Below are positions 21,316 through 27,356 of a stretch of DNA of 27,356 bases, piece by piece. Every line of letters starts with the position of its first letter. Within the stretch, counting starts at the first letter, position 1. Both the position numbers and the translations under genes were made by a program. Source of the stretch: an uncultured Desulfobacterales bacterium (GTDB lineage Bacteria > Desulfobacterota > Desulfobacteria > Desulfobacterales > JAFDCJ01); assembly GCA_945787595.1 (NCBI GenBank), contig CALZJV010000210.1:1-27356 (forward strand), written 5' to 3'. The notes below the pieces were generated by a model that had not been told where the DNA came from, searched no databases, and was given only the letters and a program-made list of their open reading frames with translations.

Positions 21316-21808
21316 TTGATTCCCCCCTTTCGGCTGCCTGGAGGTCTGGTTTTGATGGGGTGCAGGATTGGATTGCCGAAACGATCTGGTTATAACCGGT
21401 ACAGCGACACAAATTACCGGCAATCGCCAACTTGATTTCGGCTTCATCAGGATCCGGGTTGGCGTCAAGCAGGGCTTTGGCGGCATTAATCATTCCGGGC
21501 GTGCAGAAACCGCACTGAACGGCTCCTTTTGCGACGAAAGCGGCCTGAAGCGGATGAGGTTCTTCTGCGGCGATGCCCTCAATGGTCGTGATCTGTCTTC
21601 TGTCTGCTTGGGCGGCCAGCAGCAAACAGGAATGAACCGGCCGGCCGTCCAATAAAATGGTGCAGGCCCCGCACTTGCCCAGACCGCATCCCTTTTTCGT
21701 GCCCGTCAGGCCTAAATCTTCACGCAGAACATCCAGCAGTACCCGATTGGGTTTGACTTCCAGATGATATTCTTCCCCATTGACGGTGATATTGATCGGA
21801 ACGTGCAT
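21308..21808 (-). CDS. Xanthine dehydrogenase-family 2Fe-2S subunit
   Basis: This 166-residue protein carries two [2Fe-2S] clusters: a plant-ferredoxin-type motif [18 protein letters not shown]...VHSC and a C-terminal helical motif QCGFCTPGM...GNLCRCTGY. This is the complete small-subunit pattern (CoxS/XdhC-type naming varies). The ATG at 21806-21808 is chosen because GGAGG lies just upstream, overlapping the end of the FAD gene. The extended frame further 5' has no ribosome site. It links the FAD and Mo subunits in a tight three-gene unit (gap of two bases before, overlap of eight after). Confidence 0.95.
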   Translation of the reverse strand: MHVPINITVNGEEYHLEVKPNRVLLDVLREDLGLTGTKKGCGLGKCGACTILLDGRPVHSCLLLAAQADRRQITTIEGIAAEEPHPLQAAFVAKGAVQCGFCTPGMINAAKALLDANPDPDEAEIKLAIAGNLCRCTGYNQIVSAIQSCTPSKPDLQAAERGESNE

Positions 21809-21810
21809 TT

Positions 21811-22704
21811 CTAATTTCCTCCGCCGTTTTTGAGAGTATTCAGCACTTTTTGGGCACATCGATGAATGAAGACATTGATGATGGTACGTCGGTATGGTGC
21901 CGTGGCTCGCACGTCATCGATGGGGCGGGCAGCTTTTACAGCAATTTTGGCGCAATCCGATACTTTTGTGATGGCTTCATCCAATGTCAATCCAACCAAA
22001 ATTGCTTCTGCTTCCGGCGCTCTGACAGGCGTCGGCGCTACCCCACCGAGAGCGATGCCGACCTTGGCCAATGTTTTTCCGTCTGAACCGGTCTCGGCCT
22101 GAAAAGCCACACCGGCCAGGGACACATCCACCGCTTTTCTTCTGCGAAGTTTCAGATAACAACCTGCCGAGGGTTGTTTGGGAAGTTCAATCACAATTTC
22201 TTTTAAAATTTGATCGGGTTCTAAAATGGTTGCGCCGGGCCCTGTTAAAAAGGATTCTAGGGCAATTTTCTTTTCCGCCGTTTTAGATGCCAGGATAAGC
22301 TGGGCATTCAGCACCAACAGGGGCGGAGCCGAATCGGCTGCGGGTGATGCATTGCAGATATTGCCGCCGATCGTGCCGACATTGCGAATCTGCCACGAGC
22401 CGATAAGACCGACTGCTTCGCATAAGATCGGAAGGTGTTGTTTCAGGAAAGGATCGGCAGCAATATCGGCATGTTTTGCTAAAGCCCCGATCCGAACCCC
22501 GGAATCATCCGATTGAACGAACTCCAGTTCATCGAGGTTGTGGAGGCTGATGACCCGGCGAGGCTGGATATTTTTCTTTTTCATATTCAACACCAGGTCT
22601 GTACCACCGGCGATAACCTTGGCATTCGCCCCGTGAAGATCGAGTTCATTCAGAGCCTCATCCAGACCGGGGGCCGCCCAGTAGTCAAAAGACCGGATAC
22701 GCAT
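21811..22704 (-). CDS. Xanthine dehydrogenase-family FAD-binding subunit
   Basis: This 297-residue protein shows the medium-subunit pattern: MRIRSFDYWAAPGLDEAL, the FAD pyrophosphate motif AKVIAGGTDLVLNMKK near residues 32-50, and the second motif RNVGTIGGNICNASPAADSAPPLLVLNA. The C-terminal CO-dehydrogenase flavoprotein domain follows. It accepts electrons from the 2Fe-2S subunit and passes them to NAD+ or another carrier. The start is set by GGGAGGAAAAA before ATG 22702-22704. It is the first gene of the hydroxylase trio and probably starts the long minus-strand run of catabolic genes; no clear promoter is visible because a repeat element lies 95 bases upstream. Confidence 0.93.
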   Translation of the reverse strand: MRIRSFDYWAAPGLDEALNELDLHGANAKVIAGGTDLVLNMKKKNIQPRRVISLHNLDELEFVQSDDSGVRIGALAKHADIAADPFLKQHLPILCEAVGLIGSWQIRNVGTIGGNICNASPAADSAPPLLVLNAQLILASKTAEKKIALESFLTGPGATILEPDQILKEIVIELPKQPSAGCYLKLRRRKAVDVSLAGVAFQAETGSDGKTLAKVGIALGGVAPTPVRAPEAEAILVGLTLDEAITKVSDCAKIAVKAARPIDDVRATAPYRRTIINVFIHRCAQKVLNTLKNGGGN

Positions 22705-22798
22705 TTTTTCCTCCCTAGGTCCTTGAAAATTATTTCTGTGATTTTGTGGCAATCCGCGGAGTATCGGGATATTTTGCTATCTTCAAATAATTTAATAT

Positions 22799-22965
22799 TT
22801 TCGAATGAATATTGAATATTTAAGGTTCGCCTCCGGCGGATCGATTTTAAAAAACGATTATAAAAATGACGGAGAGAAGCCTCCGGCTCGTAGGGGTTGT
22901 AGCGCCTACGCCTCGGAGAGCGACATCCACAAATCTTCAATTTTCAATCTTCAATTTTCAATTCC
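22799..22965 (-). repeat. Stop-codon-adjacent repeat element, copy 3 (long form, reversed)
   Basis: In reverse orientation it has GATTTGTGGATGTCGCT, the CTCCGAGGCGTAGGCGCTAC / CTACGAGCCGGAGGC block shared with copy 1, TCATTTTTATAATCG, and GATCCGCCGGAGGCGAACCT then TTAAATATTCAATATTC. It starts 13 bases 3' of the GntR gene's stop and fills the space before the FAD subunit gene. Confidence 0.85.
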
Positions 22966-22977
22966 GGCTCGTCCGGG

Positions 22978-23637
22978 CTAGAGTTCCGACTCCACGACGG
23001 CTTCCTTGCTTTGATCCAGATGATAAGCCATGGTCCTGCGGGCGTCTTCGATATTACCTTTTTTCACGGCTTCAAAAATAGTCTGATGCTCTTCAATTAC
23101 TTCTAGCGCGCGGCCTTCCAGCGCCAAGGCTTTAACGCCCATCACGTGAATCATATCCCGGATATTTTCCAGAATTGTAATGATGCGGCGATTGTTCGTC
23201 AGCTCACTGAAACTGGTGTGAAACTGCCTGTCTGCCTCCATAAATGCGAGATAATCCTTTTGTTTTACCGCTTTGCGTTGACTGAGCAAGGATTCCTCGA
23301 TTTCAAACAGGTCAAACGGGGGTGAGGTCTTGGCGATTTTTTCCACGGCCGCCATCTCGATTGCTTTTCTCACTTCAAATATTTCATCCACATCACGCCG
23401 GGTGAAACGGTTGACCATCAATCCCCTGCGGGGCAGAAATATGATGAGATCCTGGGAAGCAAGTTCTAAAAGTGCCTCTCTGACCGGTGTCCGGGAAATA
23501 CCAAGGTCGGCCGCAATCGCTTTTTCATTGTAAAGTTCACCTAATTTCCATTCGCCGGAAAGGATAGACTGGCGGATGGCTTCATATGCCATCTTGGCCA
23601 GGGATTCCGGTTGCTTAATGGTCGCAAACTTTGGCAT
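22978..23637 (-). CDS. GntR-family transcription regulator with FCD ligand domain
   Basis: This 219-residue regulator has an N-terminal winged helix (about 12-75: AYEAIRQSILSGEWKLGELY, EKAIAADLGISRTPVREALLEL, DLIIFLPRRGLMV). An all-helical FCD effector domain follows (about 85-215), with candidate metal ligands in FMEADRQFH, EEHQTIFEAV and MAYHLDQ. FCD proteins bind carboxylate-type ligands and usually repress adjacent catabolic or transport genes until the inducer appears. I chose ATG 23635-23637, preceded by AAAGGA; earlier in-frame ATGs lack a ribosome site and fall in the operator region. It stands between the hydroxylase genes and the divergent Liv transporter, so it is the likely local controller. 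Confidence 0.9.
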   Translation of the reverse strand: MPKFATIKQPESLAKMAYEAIRQSILSGEWKLGELYNEKAIAADLGISRTPVREALLELASQDLIIFLPRRGLMVNRFTRRDVDEIFEVRKAIEMAAVEKIAKTSPPFDLFEIEESLLSQRKAVKQKDYLAFMEADRQFHTSFSELTNNRRIITILENIRDMIHVMGVKALALEGRALEVIEEHQTIFEAVKKGNIEDARRTMAYHLDQSKEAVVESEL

Positions 23638-23684
23638 TAAAAATCCTTTTTTATGAGATGCTGGTGCATTCATTAAATTGTGAG

Positions 23685-23699
23685 TCTGATATATTACAT
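23685..23699. promoter_or_regulatory. Candidate GntR operator, copy 1
   Basis: TCTGATATATTACAT is identical to 23902-23916. It overlaps the predicted -10 of the gntR promoter, which suggests autorepression. Confidence 0.6.
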
Positions 23700-23717
23700 A
23701 CAAATAAACTTTGTCAA
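23688..23717 (-). promoter_or_regulatory. Predicted sigma70-type promoter of the gntR gene
   Basis: On the minus strand TTGACA (23717-23712) is followed after 17-18 bases by ATATAT/TATATC (23694-23688). The -35 is a consensus match and the -10 is weaker. It lies about 50 bases upstream of the chosen start and coincides with operator copy 1. Confidence 0.5.
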
Positions 23718-23901
23718 GTCTTTTGTTTGTGAATTTTATTTTTTATTCAACCTGCCGAACCAGTGTACTCTAGAAAATTAAAAATTTAGATATTTATATA
23801 AATTAAAATTAGTTATGTTAAAATAATTTGAAGCAGGTAAATTTTAATAGGTAAATTGTCATTTTTTTGTTGACAAGTTGTTTGGGTATAATGTAATTGC
23901 A

Positions 23902-23916
23902 TCTGATATATTACAT
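23902..23916. promoter_or_regulatory. Candidate GntR operator, copy 2, within an inverted repeat
   Basis: The same 15-mer TCTGATATATTACAT lies 24 bases before the livG start. Here it is part of a wider dyad, AATGTAAT (23890-23897) and ATTACATT (23910-23917). TTGACA (23872-23877) and TATAAT (23887-23892) lie just upstream, but their nine-base spacing is too short for a single sigma70 promoter, so the exact promoter is unclear. Confidence 0.6.
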
Positions 23917-23940
23917 TCGTTAATATTTTGGAGAGACTGT

Positions 23941-24681
23941 ATGATGATCGACAATCATCCGCAACCAGGATCGCTGCTCAGGGCTAGAAACCTCTCGATG
24001 GCTTTCGGAGGCCTGGTTGTCTTTAGAGATATCAGCCTCGATATTACTGAACATCAAATTGTGGCCCTGATTGGACCCAACGGCGCCGGAAAAACGACCC
24101 TCATCAATTGCATTACCGGCGTTTATAAACCCACTAGAGGCAACATTGTTTTCCAGGGACAGACCATATCGGGCCTGCGTCCCCATCAAATCTGCCGCGC
24201 CGGCATTGGACGGACCTACCAGATTCCGCGACCTTTTATGAATATGAGCGTTTTGGAAAATCTCCAGGTTTGCGCCAAACCGGGACAAACGAATTTCAGA
24301 GGGCTGCTTGATCTGGCCGGCTTGTGGGATAAGCGCAACCGCCTGGCTAAAACCCTGACATTTCAGGAACGAAGGCTTTTGGAACTGTCTCGCGCCTTGG
24401 CGGTCAATCCCAGATTATTGCTGCTGGATGAAACCATTGCCGGATTGAACCCTTCCGAGACCAAAGAGATGATGGCCATTCTGGCCCGGATTCATTCGGA
24501 GTTCAAGGTCACCATCCTGTGGGTTGAACATGTGATGAGTGCCATTATGGAGACCGCCCATCACATTTTTTGTTTGCATCAGGGCGCGCTCATCGCCGAC
24601 GGATGTCCGGCCGATATCGCCAACAACGAGAAAGTGATAGAGGCTTATCTGGGCGAAGAATACAAGTTTCAGGAAAAATAG
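23941..24681 (+). CDS. livG: Branched-chain-amino-acid-type ABC transporter ATPase (LivG-like)
   Basis: This 246-residue cytoplasmic ATPase has Walker A GPNGAGKTT (45-53), the LivG-type Q-loop segment IGRTYQIPRPFMNMSV, Walker B LLLLDE (159-164) with NPSE after the D-loop, and H197 in LWVEHVM. The signature loop is unusual: instead of LSGGQ or LivG's LSYGQQR it reads LTFQERR (139-145). The helical subdomain is somewhat short. GGAGAG six bases before the ATG at 23941 fixes the start; an upstream in-frame ATG lies in the operator region. It is the first gene of a Liv-type uptake operon, probably controlled by the divergent GntR protein. The ligand is likely the catabolic substrate, not necessarily an amino acid. 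Confidence 0.93.
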   Translation: MMIDNHPQPGSLLRARNLSMAFGGLVVFRDISLDITEHQIVALIGPNGAGKTTLINCITGVYKPTRGNIVFQGQTISGLRPHQICRAGIGRTYQIPRPFMNMSVLENLQVCAKPGQTNFRGLLDLAGLWDKRNRLAKTLTFQERRLLELSRALAVNPRLLLLDETIAGLNPSETKEMMAILARIHSEFKVTILWVEHVMSAIMETAHHIFCLHQGALIADGCPADIANNEKVIEAYLGEEYKFQEK

Positions 24682-24688
24682 GCGAGAT

Positions 24689-25396
24689 ATGTTGAATATC
24701 GAAAACTTGAATGTCTTTTACGACGGCCTCCAGGCACTTTACTCCGTAACGCTGGAGATTCAAGCAGAGGAGTTTGTGTGTATATTGGGTCCGAACGGCG
24801 CGGGAAAATCGACCTTGCTTCAAGCCATCTCCGGCATGTTGGTTCCGGGAGAAGGCGCAATATCTTTTAAAAACCGCCCCATTCAAGGTCTTGCGGCCTA
24901 TAAAGTCGCTTCCTTAGGCCTGGCGCTGGTTCCGGAGGAAGGATGGCTCTTTGGTCAAATGAGCGTCGAAGAGAACCTTTTAATGGGAGCGTACCCTAAA
25001 TCGGCGCGTCGAAATATAAAACGACAGATGGATTTTGTTTTTGATTTGTTTCCGATTTTAGCTGACCGTAAAAAGCAGCAGGAAGAAACCCTCAGCGGTG
25101 GAGAGCGCCAGATGCTGGCCGTCGGACGCGGTCTGATGAGCAACCCCAAGATGCTTCTGCTTGATGAGCCCTCCCTGGGATTGGCGCCTTTGGTTGTTAA
25201 GGACATTCTCAGTGTGCTCGTCCGGATCAATCAGGAAGAAAAAACCACCATCTTATTGACCGAACAGAACATCTTTCACGCACTCAAAATCAGTCAGCGC
25301 GGCTATTTGCTTGAAAATGGCAAGATTGCCATGCAGGGGGCCAGCAGAGACCTGCTGGGCGATGAACACATCAAAAAAAACTATTTGGGACTCTGA
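24689..25396 (+). CDS. livF: Branched-chain-amino-acid-type ABC transporter ATPase (LivF-like)
   Basis: This 235-residue protein has an intact ABC core: Walker A GPNGAGKST, Q-loop region LALVPEEGWLFGQMSVEENL, signature LSGGERQMLAVGRGLM, Walker B MLLLDEPSLGLAP and the LivF-type LLTEQNIFHAL. Length matches the family. It starts seven bases after the livG stop with an AGGCGAG site. As LivG's signature loop is unusual, this partner may carry the canonical composite ATP site. A repeat element starts seven bases after its stop. Confidence 0.95.
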   Translation: MLNIENLNVFYDGLQALYSVTLEIQAEEFVCILGPNGAGKSTLLQAISGMLVPGEGAISFKNRPIQGLAAYKVASLGLALVPEEGWLFGQMSVEENLLMGAYPKSARRNIKRQMDFVFDLFPILADRKKQQEETLSGGERQMLAVGRGLMSNPKMLLLDEPSLGLAPLVVKDILSVLVRINQEEKTTILLTEQNIFHALKISQRGYLLENGKIAMQGASRDLLGDEHIKKNYLGL

Positions 25397-25403
25397 TACC
25401 ACA

Positions 25404-25536
25404 TTGAAGATTGAAGATTGCAAATTGAATATTTGTGGATGTCGCTTCGCTCAGTCATTTTTATGAACGTTCTTTTATAATCGATCCGCCGGAGGCGAAC
25501 CTTAAATATTCAATATTCAATCGAAAATCTTCAATC
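25404..25536 (+). repeat. Stop-codon-adjacent repeat element, copy 4 (short form)
   Basis: The arms are TTGAAGATTGAAGATTG and TATTCAATCGAAAATCTTCAATCG. The core has GTGGATGTCGCTTCGCTCAG, TCATTTTTATGA, TTTTATAATCGATCCGCCGG and AGGCGAACCTTAAATATTCA. It begins seven bases after the livF stop and separates livF from the binding-protein gene. Confidence 0.85.
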
Positions 25537-25621
25537 GTTACAAAATAGTGAAAATATTCCAGAACAATTTATTTTCACAAAATGTGCAAGAGCAAAAACT
25601 AACTTACTAAAAGGAGGTTCT

Positions 25622-26785
25622 ATGAAAAAGTCAGCTTTATTAACCGTTCTTATTTTATCCGCTTTTTTTCTCTCTTTCGGCGCGATGGCCGCCGATACCA
25701 TCAAATTGGGATTGGTCACTCCCATGTCAACCGGTGATTTCAGATCCGGCAAAATTAACGTGCAAACCGTCGAGTTAGCGGTAGAGGAACTCAACGCCAA
25801 AGGGGGGATCCTGGGCAAGAAAGTTGAGGTCGTCACCGCCGACGACGAGGGCAAACCGGCCGCCGGGGTCATCGCAATTAAGAGAATGATTGCCTCAGAA
25901 AAAGTCTCCGCCGTCGTGGGGCTGTGGCATAGCTCGGTCGCGGTGGCGCAGGCAAAAGTCGCCAACCAGATGCAAGTGCCGATTATGCTTCATTACAGCT
26001 GGACCGACGATTTAACCGCAGGTCATTCGGATTATGTCTATCGCGTGGGTCCCTTTAATGCAGAAATCGCCCAACTGGCGCTGCCTTATATACAGAAAAA
26101 TTTTAAAACCATGGCCATCCTGTATGAAACCAATGCCTTCGGGACCGGTTTCGCTGAATATCTGGAAAAAATTGCCGCCGCCAAAGGGATTGGCGTCTAC
26201 AGTATCGGTTACCCGCAGGAGGCAACCGATCTTAAACCCCAGCTTCTGGAACTGAAGGCCAAATCGCCCAAGCCGGAACTTCTTGTTATCGCCGCGGTTT
26301 ATGAAGCCACCAACCTGATACCCAAACAGGCCCATGAAATCGGTCTTTCACCCGAAATGCAGATCCTTTGCAGTTGGGACTGGCCCACCTACCCGGCTTT
26401 TCAGGAAATTCTGGGCGATAAGGGTGTTGGTGTGACCTACGCTACCTTCGAGTCGGATAAGCTTAAGCTGTCTCCCCTGGGTGAAAAATTTAAAAAAACC
26501 TACAAGGCCAAATACAATATGGACCCACCGGTTTTCGCCCTTTTTCTGTATGACGAGGTCATGATTCTGGCTGAGACCATGGAAAGGATCAAATCATCTG
26601 ATCCCAAAGATGTGGCCGCAGGTCTGAAGGACACCAAGTTTATAGGCACCACGGGTCTGATTACATTTGAACGAAGGGATGAACCGGGCCCGATTTGGAA
26701 TCAGTGGATGGGACATCAGCTTTTTATCAATAAGCTGACTGCCGTTGAAGGGTCAGGATACAAACGCGAGGAAATCTATCCTTAA
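25622..26785 (+). CDS. Periplasmic substrate-binding protein of the Liv-type ABC transporter
   Basis: This 387-residue type I periplasmic binding protein (LivK/peripla_BP_6 family) has a signal peptide (MKKSALLTVL, hydrophobic core, cleavage near AMA-AD at about 24). Two Rossmann lobes follow: IKLGLVTPMSTGDFRSGK, AVEELNAKGGILGKKVEVVTADDEGKP, VSAVVGLWHSSVAVA, then MAILYETNAFGTGFAEYLEK and PELLVIAAVYEATNLIPKQAHEIGL. AAAGGAGG six bases before the ATG gives a very strong start. It should bind the ligand that the livF/livG/livH system imports; aromatic, amide and branched-chain ligands all occur in this family, so specificity cannot be given. The gene lies between two repeat elements. Confidence 0.93.
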   Translation: MKKSALLTVLILSAFFLSFGAMAADTIKLGLVTPMSTGDFRSGKINVQTVELAVEELNAKGGILGKKVEVVTADDEGKPAAGVIAIKRMIASEKVSAVVGLWHSSVAVAQAKVANQMQVPIMLHYSWTDDLTAGHSDYVYRVGPFNAEIAQLALPYIQKNFKTMAILYETNAFGTGFAEYLEKIAAAKGIGVYSIGYPQEATDLKPQLLELKAKSPKPELLVIAAVYEATNLIPKQAHEIGLSPEMQILCSWDWPTYPAFQEILGDKGVGVTYATFESDKLKLSPLGEKFKKTYKAKYNMDPPVFALFLYDEVMILAETMERIKSSDPKDVAAGLKDTKFIGTTGLITFERRDEPGPIWNQWMGHQLFINKLTAVEGSGYKREEIYP

Positions 26786-26801
26786 CCTTAACGGATCGGT
26801 T

Positions 26802-26995
26802 CTAGGTTCAGGGTTCACGGTTCAAAGGTTACAAATGTTGGAAACTGCATACTATATTGATCAAGATCCGGTATACCCAACAGCACCCATTGGGCGAAAT
26901 GACTTAATAAAACCGATGAAGATAGAATCCACTTAATATAAGATGGCTGGGTGTTTTTCAACCCGGAACGTTGAACCCTGAACCGCTCAACCTAG
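26802..26995. repeat. Inverted-arm element with GGTTCAGGGTT arms
   Basis: The left arm begins CTAGGTTCAGGGTTCACGGT and the right arm ends GAACCCTGAACCGCTCAACCTAG, so the ends pair as inverted copies. It lies 16 bases after the binding-protein stop and 26 bases before livH. The interior holds a 33-codon open frame (26835-26936) that I do not consider a gene. Confidence 0.65.
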
Positions 26996-27021
26996 GCTTA
27001 AGTTTTGCTGGAGATTAGCGC

Positions 27022-27356
27022 ATGTTATTGGAACTGATTATACGCGGCATCACCATCGGCTTGGTTTACGCGCTCATGGGTGTCGGGCTGGCGCTTTTAA
27101 ACGGCGTCATGCGGATCATCAATTTTGCCCACGGCGAGTTCTATATGATCGGGGGCTATATGGCCTATTATTCGATGACCCTGCTGGGATTGCCCTTTTA
27201 TCTATCAGTGCCCGCGGCCATCGCCATCACTTTTTTACTCGGTGCTGTGGTCGAGAAACTGCTTTTGAGCCCCATTCATACCCAGGAAATTGAAAAGCCG
27301 ATGGATTATGCCCTGATCATGACATTTGCATTGCTGCTCTTTTTTCGGCAACTGGC
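27022..27356 (+). CDS. livH: Liv-type ABC transporter permease (LivH-like), partial at the window end
   Basis: The frame opens with ATG at 27022 after GGAG (27010-27013) and runs off the window after 111 codons. It encodes MLLELIIRGITIGLVYALMG, then VGLALLNGVMRIINFAHGEF and YMIGGYMAYY, the standard LivH N-terminus with the NFAHG segment. Three or more membrane helices are visible. It is the fourth gene of the transport operon; a LivM-like partner should follow outside the window. Confidence 0.95.
   Translation, partial: MLLELIIRGITIGLVYALMGVGLALLNGVMRIINFAHGEFYMIGGYMAYYSMTLLGLPFYLSVPAAIAITFLLGAVVEKLLLSPIHTQEIEKPMDYALIMTFALLLFFRQL

Noticed and set aside
26835..26936. 33-codon open frame inside the repeat element before livH
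   Set aside because: It has no ribosome site and lies wholly within an inverted-repeat element; there is no recognisable family.

Overview
**Organism and setting.** The window looks like a chromosomal segment of an anaerobic, selenium-using bacterium. Desulfobacterota (sulfate-reducer relatives) fits best, but this is inferred from content and not shown by any phylogenetic marker. The content behind it is a corrinoid Fe-S (CdhE/AcsC-like) domain protein, a non-pyrrolysine MttB-family methyltransferase, a periplasmic Mo-bisPGD oxidoreductase, xanthine-dehydrogenase-type hydroxylase subunits, two genes whose in-frame UGA is best read as selenocysteine, and gaps packed with tandem and inverted repeats.

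**Left part (1-2600).** A small Fe-S protein (118-741) precedes a YnfA-like membrane protein (952-1296). Next come a truncated AbrB/MazE-type antitoxin remnant (1389-1442) and a short sigma54-type AAA+ regulator (1455-2369, minus). The regulator lacks a sensor domain and carries Pro in its GAFTGA loop. A perfect 20-bp palindrome lies just upstream of it. The 18-bp core of that palindrome recurs upstream of the MttB-like gene.

**Extracytoplasmic redox region (2600-11878).** This holds an exported rhodanese/thioredoxin-fold fusion with in-frame UGA (2600-3595, minus), a three-gene operon for a membrane-anchored Psr/Phs-like molybdoenzyme (7895-4185, minus), an exported DsbA-like protein with a UPYC active site (8939-9787, plus) and a VKOR-DsbA fusion (10601-11878, plus). 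Together they suggest periplasmic thiol/disulfide and sulfur chemistry. The gap before the VKOR gene contains a VapC-like toxin fragment.

**Catabolic region (11948-27356).** Co-oriented minus-strand genes encode, in transcription order, a FAD/2Fe-2S/Mo hydroxylase trio, a cupin, a DUF2848 protein, a nitrilase-superfamily amidase, a PreA-like FMN/Fe-S reductase, an MttB-family methyltransferase and a PLP aminotransferase. A GntR/FCD regulator heads the block. It is divergent from a Liv-type ABC uptake operon (livG, livF, binding protein, partial livH). The two sides of the divergent promoter region share an identical 15-bp motif. My inference is uptake and anaerobic breakdown of an N-methylated, nitrogen-containing (probably heterocyclic) compound; the substrate cannot be read from the sequence.

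**Repeats.** Four copies of one inverted-repeat element sit directly 3' of stop codons in the catabolic region. Other gaps hold elements built the same way but with different tandem arms. No rRNA, tRNA, CRISPR array or intact insertion sequence was recognised.
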